From Pseudomonadota bacterium (GTDB taxonomy: Bacteria; Pseudomonadota; Alphaproteobacteria; Rhizobiales; Rhizobiaceae), in NCBI GenBank assembly GCA_023428515.1, contig JAEYXI010000242.1, positions 1-22,887 of the forward strand: DNA of 22,887 nucleotides, read 5' to 3'. Position 1 is the first letter of the stretch. Each line of letters begins with the position of its first letter. This document shows positions 1 to 7,376 of the stretch, piece after piece. The notes below the pieces were generated by a model. It ran no database searches. It had not been told where the DNA came from and saw nothing but the letters and a program-made list of their open reading frames with translations. The position numbers and the translations under genes were made by a program.

Positions 1-264
1 TCCGACATCTGCGTGCGGCTCGGCGGCGACGTGTTCGTGATGATCCTGCAGGGGGCGGGGTCGACCGAAGACATCAACATGGGCGGCCGGCGCATCATGA
101 GCCGCATCAACGAGCCGATCGGCTTCCAAGGCGCCACCATCCTGCCAGGGGCGAGTGCGGGCATCGCCGTCTATCCGGTCGATGCCGACAACGCCAACGA
201 TCTCGTCGTGCACGCCGACCTTGCGCTCTATTCGGCCAAGAAGCAGGGCGGCGGCGCGTATTAG
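1..264 (+). pseudogene. GGDEF-domain fragment of a GGDEF-EAL protein, ended by an in-frame TAG
   Basis: The frame is open from the first base of the window, so the true start lies upstream. The visible part is the C-terminal half of a GGDEF domain. The active-site loop reads RLGGDVF, so the acidic fourth residue of GGDEF is a valine; family knowledge says this loop is unlikely to make cyclic di-GMP. The usual end of the domain follows (DLALYSAKKQGGGAY). It then hits TAG at 262-264, exactly at the GGDEF-EAL linker. The same frame continues without a gap into a complete EAL domain at 280-1113, so the two pieces were one gene. I call it a broken gene, with a sequencing error or stop read-through as alternatives. 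Confidence 0.75.
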
Positions 265-279
265 TTCTTCTCGGAGGAG

Positions 280-1113
280 TTGCGGCGTGAACTGGAACAC
301 CGCAAGCAGCTCGAGCACGACCTCAGGATTGCCATCGCGGAAAAATCCTTCCAGGTCTATTTCCAGCCGCAAGTGTCGCTCACCAGCGGCGCCATCGCCG
401 GGATCGAGGCGCTGGTGCGCTGGAAACACGATACGCGCGGCATGATTCCACCGGGTGAGTTCATCCCCGTCGCCGAAAAATCCGGCCTGATGGCCGAGAT
501 CGGCCGGGTGGTCATCGCCAAGGCGATCCGGGCGGCGGGGGAATGGCATCGCGCCGGCATTCAGTTCGGACGCCTCGCGGTGAACGTATCCGGCACGGAA
601 CTGCGCGAAGTGACCTTCGACAAATTCCTCTTCGATACGCTTGAGGCGGAGGGTTTGCCGCCCCAGAAACTGTCGCTGGAGATCGTGGAATCCGTGATCC
701 TCGACGATGAGAAGACCGGCATCGCCGCGAAGCTGCGTCATATCCGTTCCGCAGGCGTGCACCTGGAACTCGACGATTTCGGCACCGGCTACGCCTCGCT
801 CAGCCACGTCAACCCGAACGAGATCGACCGGCTGAAGATCGACCGCCGCTTCGTGCAGAACATCAACGCCAACGGCGACAACTCCAAGATCGTACGCGCC
901 ATAACGGAACTGGCGCGGGGACTGGGCATCTCGATCATCGCGGAAGGCGCGGAGACGGAGGCTGAGCTATCCTCTCTGAGGTCCATCGGCTGCGATCAGG
1001 TGCAGGGTTATTCCATCGCCTTCCCGATGCCTGTCGAACAGGCGCAGGAGTGGCTGGCGCTGCGCAGCCCGAAGAAACCGCAACTGATGGTGGTCCACAG
1101 CAATCGAGCCTAG
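280..1113 (+). CDS. EAL-domain c-di-GMP phosphodiesterase part (same frame as the upstream GGDEF fragment)
   Basis: This is the EAL half of the interrupted GGDEF-EAL protein. EAL proteins hydrolyse cyclic di-GMP to pGpG in the cytoplasm. Catalytic motifs all look intact: FQPQVSL, IEALVRW (the EAL signature), the glutamate of LEIVES, DDFGTGYASL, LKIDRRFV, IIAEGAE and QGYSIAFP. The only in-frame start near the domain edge is TTG at 280. The purine-rich GGAGGAG (273-279) abuts it with no spacer, so independent translation is doubtful. The next in-frame GTG is already past the start of the EAL fold. If the TAG is an artefact or is read through, the real product is a GGDEF-EAL protein with a degenerate GGDEF loop and an active EAL domain. 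Confidence 0.75.
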   Translation: MRRELEHRKQLEHDLRIAIAEKSFQVYFQPQVSLTSGAIAGIEALVRWKHDTRGMIPPGEFIPVAEKSGLMAEIGRVVIAKAIRAAGEWHRAGIQFGRLAVNVSGTELREVTFDKFLFDTLEAEGLPPQKLSLEIVESVILDDEKTGIAAKLRHIRSAGVHLELDDFGTGYASLSHVNPNEIDRLKIDRRFVQNINANGDNSKIVRAITELARGLGISIIAEGAETEAELSSLRSIGCDQVQGYSIAFPMPVEQAQEWLALRSPKKPQLMVVHSNRA

Positions 1114-1163
1114 CAGGGCTGGTCCAAGCTTTCCGGAGCGACCGCTTGCGTCAGTTGTGCCAT

Positions 1164-1198
1164 AAGTCGTCACCGCATCGTAGCGGGTAGCGCGACTT
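1164..1198 (+). other. nested inverted repeat upstream of the GNAT gene
   Basis: AAGTCG (1164-1169) pairs perfectly with CGACTT (1193-1198). Inside it, CCGC and GCGG can form a second 4-bp stem. It lies in the 91-bp gap between the EAL stop and the GNAT start. No T-run follows, so it does not look like an intrinsic terminator; it could be a 5' leader structure or chance. Confidence 0.2.
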
Positions 1199-1204
1199 CT
1201 GGAC

Positions 1205-1714
1205 ATGATCGAACCCGTTAGCCGAACCATCGAACCCGCAGTTCTGACACTCAATAACCAGCACGCCGAGGAACTGTCCTGGCTGGAGCCGGCCGAACTA
1301 TCCCATCTCGTTTCGCAAGCCTTCTATGCGCGCCGCATTGGAGAACTCGAGGCTTTCCTGATCGCATTCGACCAGGATGCCGAATACGACAGCCCGAATT
1401 TCCTTTGGTTCAAGGCGCGTTACCCGCGTTTCGTCTATGTGGATCGGATCGCCGTCGCCTCCGAGGCACGTGGGCGGGGCCATGCAAGGCGGCTTTATGA
1501 AGACCTTTTCAAACACGCTGCGAACAACGGCCATGACGTCGTCGTCTGCGAGGTGAATTCCGACCCTCCCAATCCGGCCTCGGATGCGTTCCATGCCGCA
1601 TTAGGCTTTCGGGAGGTCGGGCAGGCGACTATCCATGGTGGCAAGAAGGCGGTGCGCTATTTCGCTCGTCCCGTCGAACCGGCAGAAATCCAGCCGGCTC
1701 GCGAGGTGACTTGA
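1205..1714 (+). CDS. GNAT-family N-acetyltransferase
   Basis: A 169-residue protein with the GCN5-related acetyltransferase fold, which moves an acetyl group from acetyl-CoA to an amine. The acetyl-CoA-binding motif A is clear at about residues 86-103: VDRIAVASEARGRGHARRLY, with the R-G-R-G-H-A pyrophosphate loop. Motif B is represented by the later segment ending HAALGFREVG, typical of the family C-terminus. The length is normal for a single-domain GNAT. The ATG at 1205 has only a weak ribosome site (CTTCTGGAC). The substrate cannot be read from the sequence. The next gene starts 44 nt after its stop on the same strand, so the two may be co-transcribed. Confidence 0.85.
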   Translation: MIEPVSRTIEPAVLTLNNQHAEELSWLEPAELSHLVSQAFYARRIGELEAFLIAFDQDAEYDSPNFLWFKARYPRFVYVDRIAVASEARGRGHARRLYEDLFKHAANNGHDVVVCEVNSDPPNPASDAFHAALGFREVGQATIHGGKKAVRYFARPVEPAEIQPAREVT

Positions 1715-1758
1715 CGACGGAGCCGGAAGGCCGAAGATCGCCTCGAGGGAGGAACAAC

Positions 1759-2769
1759 ATGAAGCTTGCCACGCTGAAGAACGGCACGCGCGACGGAAAA
1801 CTCGTCGTCGTGTCGCGCGACCTGACACGTTTTACCGACGCCTCGTTCCTGGCTCCGACGCTGCAGGCAGCGCTCGACGACTGGCGGCGTATCGCACCGC
1901 ATCTCGCTACGCTGGCAGAATCGCTGGAGACAGGGGCCGTGCCGTCGTCGAGGTTCCATGAACATGACGCCCATTCGCCGCTGCCGCGCGCCTATCAATG
2001 GGCCGATGGCTCGGCCTATCTCAATCATGTCGAGCTCGTCAGGAAATCGCGCGGCTCGGAGATGCCTGCAAATTTCGCGACCGATCCGCTGATGTATCAG
2101 GGCGGCTCCGATTCTTTCCTTGCTCCGCGCGATCCTATTCGAATGGCGGACGAGGCCTGGGGCATCGACATGGAGGGCGAGATCGCCGTGATTGTCGACG
2201 ATGTGCCGATGGGCACCGATGCGGGCGAGGCGAGGGAAGCGATCCGCCTCGTCATGTTGACGAACGATGTGAGCCTGCGGCGACTGGCCGGGCCGGAACT
2301 CGCCAAGGGGTTCGGGTTCTTCCAGGCAAAACCGTCATCGGCATTTTCGCCTGTCGCCGTGACGCCGGATGAACTCGGCGATGCCTGGGACGGCGGCAAG
2401 CTCAGCCTGCCGCTCCACGTCGATCTCAATGGCAAGCCGCTCGGCCGGGCGAATGCCGGCGAGATGAGTTTCGATTTCGGGCAATTGATCGCCCATGCCG
2501 CAAAGACACGATCGCTCGCCGCAGGCACGATCGTCGGGTCGGGCACGGTCTCGAACAAGCTGGATGGCGGACACGGCAAGCCAGTGTCGGAGGGTGGGGC
2601 GGGCTATTCCTGCCTGGCCGAGCTAAAGATCGTCGAAAGCCTGGAAGGCAAGGAGGCGAAGACGCCGTTTCTGCATTTCGGCGATACGGTGCGCATCGAG
2701 ATGAAGGACAGAAGCGGTCATTCGATCTTCGGCGCGATCGAACAGACGGTCGAGAAATACGAGCGCTGA
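1759..2769 (+). CDS. fumarylacetoacetate hydrolase family protein
   Basis: A 336-residue FAH-fold protein. The family cleaves C-C bonds in beta-diketo acids, as in the last step of tyrosine/homogentisate catabolism, using a divalent metal. The metal-binding region is at WGIDMEGEIAVIVDD followed by LTNDVSLR. The C-terminal core carries the family blocks KPSSAFSPVAVTPDE and GSGTVSN. An N-terminal FAH-type domain (about residues 1-80) is present, so the full two-domain form is intact. I chose ATG 1759 over an in-frame TTG at 1711 because GAGGGAGG lies 6-13 nt upstream of it and MKLATLKNG is a natural N-terminus. No other aromatic-degradation gene is in the window, so its exact substrate is open. 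Confidence 0.88.
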   Translation: MKLATLKNGTRDGKLVVVSRDLTRFTDASFLAPTLQAALDDWRRIAPHLATLAESLETGAVPSSRFHEHDAHSPLPRAYQWADGSAYLNHVELVRKSRGSEMPANFATDPLMYQGGSDSFLAPRDPIRMADEAWGIDMEGEIAVIVDDVPMGTDAGEAREAIRLVMLTNDVSLRRLAGPELAKGFGFFQAKPSSAFSPVAVTPDELGDAWDGGKLSLPLHVDLNGKPLGRANAGEMSFDFGQLIAHAAKTRSLAAGTIVGSGTVSNKLDGGHGKPVSEGGAGYSCLAELKIVESLEGKEAKTPFLHFGDTVRIEMKDRSGHSIFGAIEQTVEKYER

Positions 2770-2773
2770 GAAG

Positions 2774-2804
2774 AAGGCGATCGTCAGTTTTTGACGATCG
2801 CCTT
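2774..2804. terminator. perfect 13-bp hairpin between convergent genes
   Basis: AAGGCGATCGTCA (2774-2786) and TGACGATCGCCTT (2792-2804) are exact inverse complements around a GTTTT loop. It lies 4 nt after the hydrolase stop and overlaps the last codons and stop of the convergent cyclase gene (stop at 2784-2786). It probably acts as a two-way terminator, although the T-tracts after it are weak on both strands. Confidence 0.7.
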
Positions 2805-4046
2805 TAGTTCGATACGCGGTTGCGCGATCGTCGGCTCGACGAGTTCCTTGGCGAAGGTGAACAATTCGATCTCTTCGGCAACCCCGGAGAGGCGCTGCTT
2901 GCCGATGCTGACCCAGTTTTCTGGCTGGAGGGCAACGATGTCCGTCGTCACCAGGGCGTCCATTCCGGTGGCCTTGGTCAGCGACTCGATGCGCGAGACC
3001 TCGTTGACGGTCGGCCCGATCACCGAGAAGGCGAGGCGGCGCGATATGCCGATATTGCCGAACATGACGGTGCCGGTGTTCAGCCCGATGCCGAAGTTTA
3101 TCGGGAACAGGCCGTTTTCATGCCGTCTCCCATTGAGTTCGTCACGGGCCTTGAGGACGTTGCGCAGCGCCGTTGTAGCGGCCTCGATGGCGGCCATCTG
3201 CTGCTCGACGTCGTTATAGGGGAAGATCGCCAGCACGCCGTCGCCGACGAAATCGAGCACTTCGCCGCCGGCTTCGATGATCGGCGTCGCCGTGCAATCG
3301 AAATATTCGTTCAGCAGGTCGATGTAGTCCTTGCCGGGCATAGTGTCGGCGAGCGCGGTGGAATTGCGCATATCGTTGTACCAGACGACCGCCCGGGTCT
3401 CGTTGCCGTCGCCGCGGCGGATCGAGCCGGAGAGCACCCGGCTTCCAGCTTCGCGGCCGAGATAGGTCTCGGAGATATTCCGGGCGATGCGCGACTGGAT
3501 GACCGTCTTGCAAGCCACGGCGAAACGACGCTGGATCCTCTGCAGCGCTTCCAACTCGTCGTTCGTGAAGCCGCCCTCGCGATCGGCCGACCATGTCGCG
3601 ATGATGCCGAGCTGCTTGGCGGTGGCCGTTTCGTTCTTGATGGAGAGCCCGGTGCGAATGACGAGGTAGTCGGTCATGCCCTGCTCGGCGACTTCCTCGA
3701 GGACCGGAAAATCCAGGAGCTTGGAAGGACCTTCCAGCTTGCGGCGCAAGACGTCGACATTGTTGTCGAACATGTATTTCATCGGGCTGCGCAGCCAGGC
3801 TTCGGAAGCCGTGTCCTGATGGACGAACTGCTCGAATTCGGTGGGCTTGCCGCGCGCCCAAAGGATGGTTTCGGCCTGAAAAAGCGGATGGAGGGTGGGC
3901 CAGGTGAGCCTGGCCCGGCCGAGCGGTATGCCGATCGCGTGGATCCGGCTGCAGAGAGCCTCGAACATTCCGACGATGTCGGGTTCCGACAGCGCCTGAT
4001 CGACCAGCCACTCGTTGATTCCGTTCACCAGTGTCGTGTCTGTCAT
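2784..4046 (-). CDS. class III adenylate/guanylate cyclase
   Basis: A 420-residue soluble nucleotide cyclase expected to make cAMP (or cGMP) from the NTP. The catalytic domain fills about residues 215-405. The first metal aspartate is D225 in VVWYNDMRNST, and the second is D269 in DFVGDGVLAIF. The transition-state pair N348 and R352 is present in VNEVSRIESL. The substrate-side strand INFGIGLNTG is also typical. Residues 1-210 form a sensor-like region with no predicted membrane helix and no assigned domain; it resembles the N-termini of other rhizobial soluble cyclases. I chose ATG 4046 because AAGG sits 6 nt upstream; an ATG at 4082 is possible. It is divergent from a DUF3095 gene and ends inside a shared terminator hairpin. 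Confidence 0.9.
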   Translation of the reverse strand: MTDTTLVNGINEWLVDQALSEPDIVGMFEALCSRIHAIGIPLGRARLTWPTLHPLFQAETILWARGKPTEFEQFVHQDTASEAWLRSPMKYMFDNNVDVLRRKLEGPSKLLDFPVLEEVAEQGMTDYLVIRTGLSIKNETATAKQLGIIATWSADREGGFTNDELEALQRIQRRFAVACKTVIQSRIARNISETYLGREAGSRVLSGSIRRGDGNETRAVVWYNDMRNSTALADTMPGKDYIDLLNEYFDCTATPIIEAGGEVLDFVGDGVLAIFPYNDVEQQMAAIEAATTALRNVLKARDELNGRRHENGLFPINFGIGLNTGTVMFGNIGISRRLAFSVIGPTVNEVSRIESLTKATGMDALVTTDIVALQPENWVSIGKQRLSGVAEEIELFTFAKELVEPTIAQPRIELKAIVKN

Positions 4047-4221
4047 GAAGAGCCTTGAGACGCGCGCCTGCCCGCAGACCATGATATGTGGAGTGCCGGA
4101 CGGGATTTTTTAAGTACGCCGGCGAAATCGGCACCAACTTTCTTCGTATTATGCTCTGATGGTCGTAAACGACCGGTTTGTGGCGTTCGGTGAAAAGGTA
4201 CGGTGAGAGGGGGCGTGACTG
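4047..4221. promoter_or_regulatory. divergent promoter region with a palindrome
   Basis: This 175-bp gap must drive both the cyclase (-) and DUF3095 (+) genes. It holds GGTCGT-AA-ACGACC at 4161-4174, a perfect 6-bp inverted repeat with a 2-nt centre, which has the shape of an operator for a dimeric regulator. TATTAT at 4147-4152 is a possible -10 box for the + strand, but I see no convincing -35. GAGAGGGGG before ATG 4222 can act as the ribosome site. Confidence 0.4.
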
Positions 4222-5364
4222 ATGACAGCAGCTACCGCTGAATTCACGCTGTCCCTGCCGGTCGGCAGCGAATTTCGTACAGTCCTCGATGACGGCCTCT
4301 ACCGTCCTGTGCCTGATGACTGGCTGATTGCGGTCAGCGATGTCGTCGGCTCCCGCAAGGCAATCGCGGCCGGGCAGTACAAAGCGGTCAACATGGCGGG
4401 CGTCGCCGTGATCAGCGCCCTGATGAACGCTCTGGACACCCAGGCCTTGCCTTACATCTTTGGCGGTGATGGCGCTGCCATCATATGCTCACCAGCCGAT
4501 CATGATATTGTGGCTGAGACGATGGCGAAGACAGTCACCTGGGTCGGGGAGGACCTCGGCCTCACGCTGAGGGCGGCGCTGGTGCCGGTTTCGGTCGTGC
4601 GGAGCCAGGGTTACGACGTACTCGTCCAGGCGACGCGCGTCTCGGAGGCGATCAACAACTATGCTTTCCGCGGCGGAGGCCTGTCGCGCGCCGAGGCGCT
4701 GATGAAGGCCGGAGAATATGCGATCCCACCGGCGTTGCCGGGCAGCAGACCCGACCTTACCGGCCTGTCCTGCCGCTGGTCGCCTGTAAAGCCGGAAAAC
4801 GGAAAGATCGTCTCGATTATCATCGAGCCGGGCGAGGGCAGGGCGGACAGGTTTCCAGAAATAGCGGAAAGGCTGCTCGATCTGACGGGAATGCGGCTGC
4901 CGAGGGGCGGTTCGCCTATGCCGGCAGCAGGGCCGACCGGTACCTGGCCACCGGAAGGGCTGGAACTCGAGGCGCGGGCAACGCGTGGCGCCCGCCCGCT
5001 GGCAGTAAGAAGGGCAGGTCTTTACGTCTGGACCTTCCTTTCCTGGTTCATAATGACGTTTGGGGTCCGTATCGGAACTTTCAGTGCAAGGCACTACAAG
5101 GAATTTACTTCTCTCAATACCGACTATAGAAAATTCCAGGACGGATTGCGCATCACTGTGTCGTTGGGGGACGCTGAACTGGGCAAACTGACGGAATTTC
5201 TGGAGGAGGAACGCAAGGCGAAAAATCTTCGCTACGGACTTTGCGTTCAAGATAGTGCAATCCTGACCTGCTACGTGCCATCGGTGACGTCAGATTCGCA
5301 ATTCCATTTTCTTGACGGCGCGGGTGGAGGCTATGCGCAGGCAGCGGAGAACATGAAGTCCTGA
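4222..5364 (+). CDS. DUF3095 domain-containing protein
   Basis: A 380-residue cytoplasmic protein recognised as DUF3095 from its N-terminal block: YRPVPDDWLIAVSDVVGSRK, then QYKAVNMAGVAVISALMNAL and YIFGGDGAAI. The function of the family is not established. The spacing of D40 (in VSDVVGS) and D83 (in FGGDGAA) is 43 residues, close to the 44 residues between the metal aspartates of the neighbouring cyclase. The flanking motifs also resemble class III cyclase/GGDEF folds, so I infer a divergent nucleotidyl-cyclase-like fold. The catalytic Asn/Arg pair is not obvious. It is divergently paired with the cyclase and lies 104 nt before the ABC operon on the same strand. Confidence 0.88.
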   Translation: MTAATAEFTLSLPVGSEFRTVLDDGLYRPVPDDWLIAVSDVVGSRKAIAAGQYKAVNMAGVAVISALMNALDTQALPYIFGGDGAAIICSPADHDIVAETMAKTVTWVGEDLGLTLRAALVPVSVVRSQGYDVLVQATRVSEAINNYAFRGGGLSRAEALMKAGEYAIPPALPGSRPDLTGLSCRWSPVKPENGKIVSIIIEPGEGRADRFPEIAERLLDLTGMRLPRGGSPMPAAGPTGTWPPEGLELEARATRGARPLAVRRAGLYVWTFLSWFIMTFGVRIGTFSARHYKEFTSLNTDYRKFQDGLRITVSLGDAELGKLTEFLEEERKAKNLRYGLCVQDSAILTCYVPSVTSDSQFHFLDGAGGGYAQAAENMKS

Positions 5365-5468
5365 TCGATCGGCCAGCACCGAAAAATCGAAACACAGGGA
5401 GCGGTTGCCGAAGGCGGCGGCAGCCGGCCCAGAAGCCAGTGCAGCCGGGCGGGGCGGTTGAGCATTAA

Positions 5469-7376
5469 GTGGGTTTGGGGAACGACGAGTTGGATGAGGG
5501 TGAAGTTCTTCGCGTCAACGATCTGAGGGTGGCGTTCGACGTAAACGGCTCGCCTGTAGAGGTCGTCAAGGGCATTGGCTTTCGCGTCTGCTCGGGCGCG
5601 GTGACCGCTGTTGTCGGCGAATCCGGTTCCGGCAAGTCGGTGACCGCCCAGGCCATCATGCGTATCTTGCCGAAAAACGGCTCGATTATCGGCGGATCGA
5701 TCGAGTTCCGACCCAAATCCGGCGAAATCGTCGATATGGCGGCGCTGCCCGCCAACGGCCCCAAGATCCGGTCGTTGCGCGGCTCGGAGGTCTCGATGAT
5801 CTTCCAGGAGCCGATGTCGTCGCTGTCGCCGGTCCATACGGTCGGCGACCAGGTGGAGGAAAGCCTGCGTATCCATGCGCTGGGCGCCGGCATGTCCCGG
5901 CAGGAACTGCGTGCCGCCACCGAGGAAACGCTCGAACTGGTCGGTTTTCCCAATCCGCATCGCGCATACGACATGTATCCGTTTGAGATGTCGGGCGGGC
6001 TGCGCCAGCGCGCCATGATCGCCATGGCGCTGATCTGCCGTCCGTCGCTGCTCATCGCCGACGAGCCGACCACCGCGCTCGACGTTACCGTTCAGGCACA
6101 AATCCTGAAGCTTCTCAAGGATTTGCAGAAGAAACTGAACATGGCGGTTCTGCTGATCACGCACGATCTCGGCGTGGTCGCCAACCTCGCCGACGAGGTC
6201 GTAGTCGTTTATGATGGCAGAGTAGTCGAGGCGGGGCCGGTCGACGAGATATTCAGGGACCCGCAGCACGACTATCTCAAGGCCCTGCTCAATGCGGCTC
6301 CGCATTTCAACATGGCTCCCGACCAGCGACTTGTCGCGCTTCGTGGCGGCAAGCGCGACGTTGTCGAGATGAAAAAGAGCCAGCCCAAGCGCGCCCAGCC
6401 GGACGACCGGCCGCTGCTCACCGTTTCCAACCTGAGCAAAGTCTATCACCTGCGCAGGGCATCGCTGTTCGGCGGCGAGGCGAGGGTCATCCGGGCCGTC
6501 GACGATGTGAGCTTCACCATTCGCCGCGGCGAATGCCTGGGTCTCGTGGGCGAAAGCGGCAGTGGCAAGACGACGGTCAGCAAGATCCTGACACGCGCCA
6601 TCACCGCGGACTCTGGGGCGGTGATCTTCGACGACGGACAGAAACAGGTCGACGTACTAAAGCTCGACGAGCGCGAATTGAAGGAATTCAGGCCGCGCCT
6701 GCAGATGGTGTTCCAGGATCCGGTTAGTTCGCTGTCGCCGCGCATGACGGTCGGCGACATTCTGCGTGAGCCGATGCAGATCCACCGGCAAGGCAATCGC
6801 GCCGAGCAGATGATGCGGGCGAAAGACCTGCTGACCTCGGTCGAACTGGGCGCCAATGCGCTCAACCGCTATCCGCACAGTTTCTCCGGCGGCCAGCGCC
6901 AGCGCATCGGCATCGCGCGCGCTCTCGCGATGAATCCCGACCTGCTCATCCTGGACGAGCCGGTGTCGGCCCTCGACGTGTCGGTGCAGGCGCAGGTGCT
7001 CAACCTGCTCAAGGACCTGCAGAAGGAACTCGGGCTGACATATCTTTTTATCGCCCACAATCTTGCGGTCGTGAACTACATGGCCGAACGTGTGGCCGTC
7101 ATGGCCGCGGGCCGCATCGTCGAGATAGGGCCGAGCCGAGCGATCTTCGAGGCGCCCGCCCATCCTTATACGAGAGCGCTGCTGAAGGCCGTTCCGTTTG
7201 CCGATCTCGACCGCCCGCTGGTGCTGGACGAACTTGTGCTCAAGGGGTCGTCCGATCCCCGTAATTGGCCGGACGCATTCCGAGGGGAAATGCATGACCT
7301 TGCCGCCATAGAACTAGGCGGTGGACATCAGGTTCTGGCGCGCCAGACCGCTGATATCGGGGAGATTCACGCATGA
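5469..7376 (+). CDS. ABC transporter ATP-binding protein, fused two-domain (DppD-DppF type)
   Basis: A 635-residue fusion of two peptide/nickel-type importer ATPases that powers uptake by the two permeases encoded downstream. Domain 1 has Walker A GESGSGKS (K56), Q-loop MIFQEPMSSLSP, signature MSGGLRQR, Walker B LLIADEPTTALD and switch histidine ITHDLG. Domain 2 has GESGSGKTT (K367), MVFQDPVSSLSP, FSGGQRQR, LLILDEPVSALD and IAHNLA. Each half ends with an oligopeptide-type C-terminal motif (HDYLKALL, HPYTRALL). No ATG start exists: GTG 5469 is used here, but TTG 5490, preceded by GGGGA, is an equal alternative. Its stop overlaps the next start as ATGA (7373-7376), so the two are translationally coupled. 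Confidence 0.93.
   Translation: MGLGNDELDEGEVLRVNDLRVAFDVNGSPVEVVKGIGFRVCSGAVTAVVGESGSGKSVTAQAIMRILPKNGSIIGGSIEFRPKSGEIVDMAALPANGPKIRSLRGSEVSMIFQEPMSSLSPVHTVGDQVEESLRIHALGAGMSRQELRAATEETLELVGFPNPHRAYDMYPFEMSGGLRQRAMIAMALICRPSLLIADEPTTALDVTVQAQILKLLKDLQKKLNMAVLLITHDLGVVANLADEVVVVYDGRVVEAGPVDEIFRDPQHDYLKALLNAAPHFNMAPDQRLVALRGGKRDVVEMKKSQPKRAQPDDRPLLTVSNLSKVYHLRRASLFGGEARVIRAVDDVSFTIRRGECLGLVGESGSGKTTVSKILTRAITADSGAVIFDDGQKQVDVLKLDERELKEFRPRLQMVFQDPVSSLSPRMTVGDILREPMQIHRQGNRAEQMMRAKDLLTSVELGANALNRYPHSFSGGQRQRIGIARALAMNPDLLILDEPVSALDVSVQAQVLNLLKDLQKELGLTYLFIAHNLAVVNYMAERVAVMAAGRIVEIGPSRAIFEAPAHPYTRALLKAVPFADLDRPLVLDELVLKGSSDPRNWPDAFRGEMHDLAAIELGGGHQVLARQTADIGEIHA

Noticed and set aside
1711..1758. 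Earlier TTG start for the FAH-family protein
   Set aside because: It lacks a ribosome site and adds an unfolded, Arg-rich leader; ATG 1759 has GAGGGAGG in place.
5331..6449. Long antisense frame opposite the ABC ATPase gene
   Set aside because: A mirror of a strongly coding gene in high-GC DNA; His/Arg-rich, with no domain.
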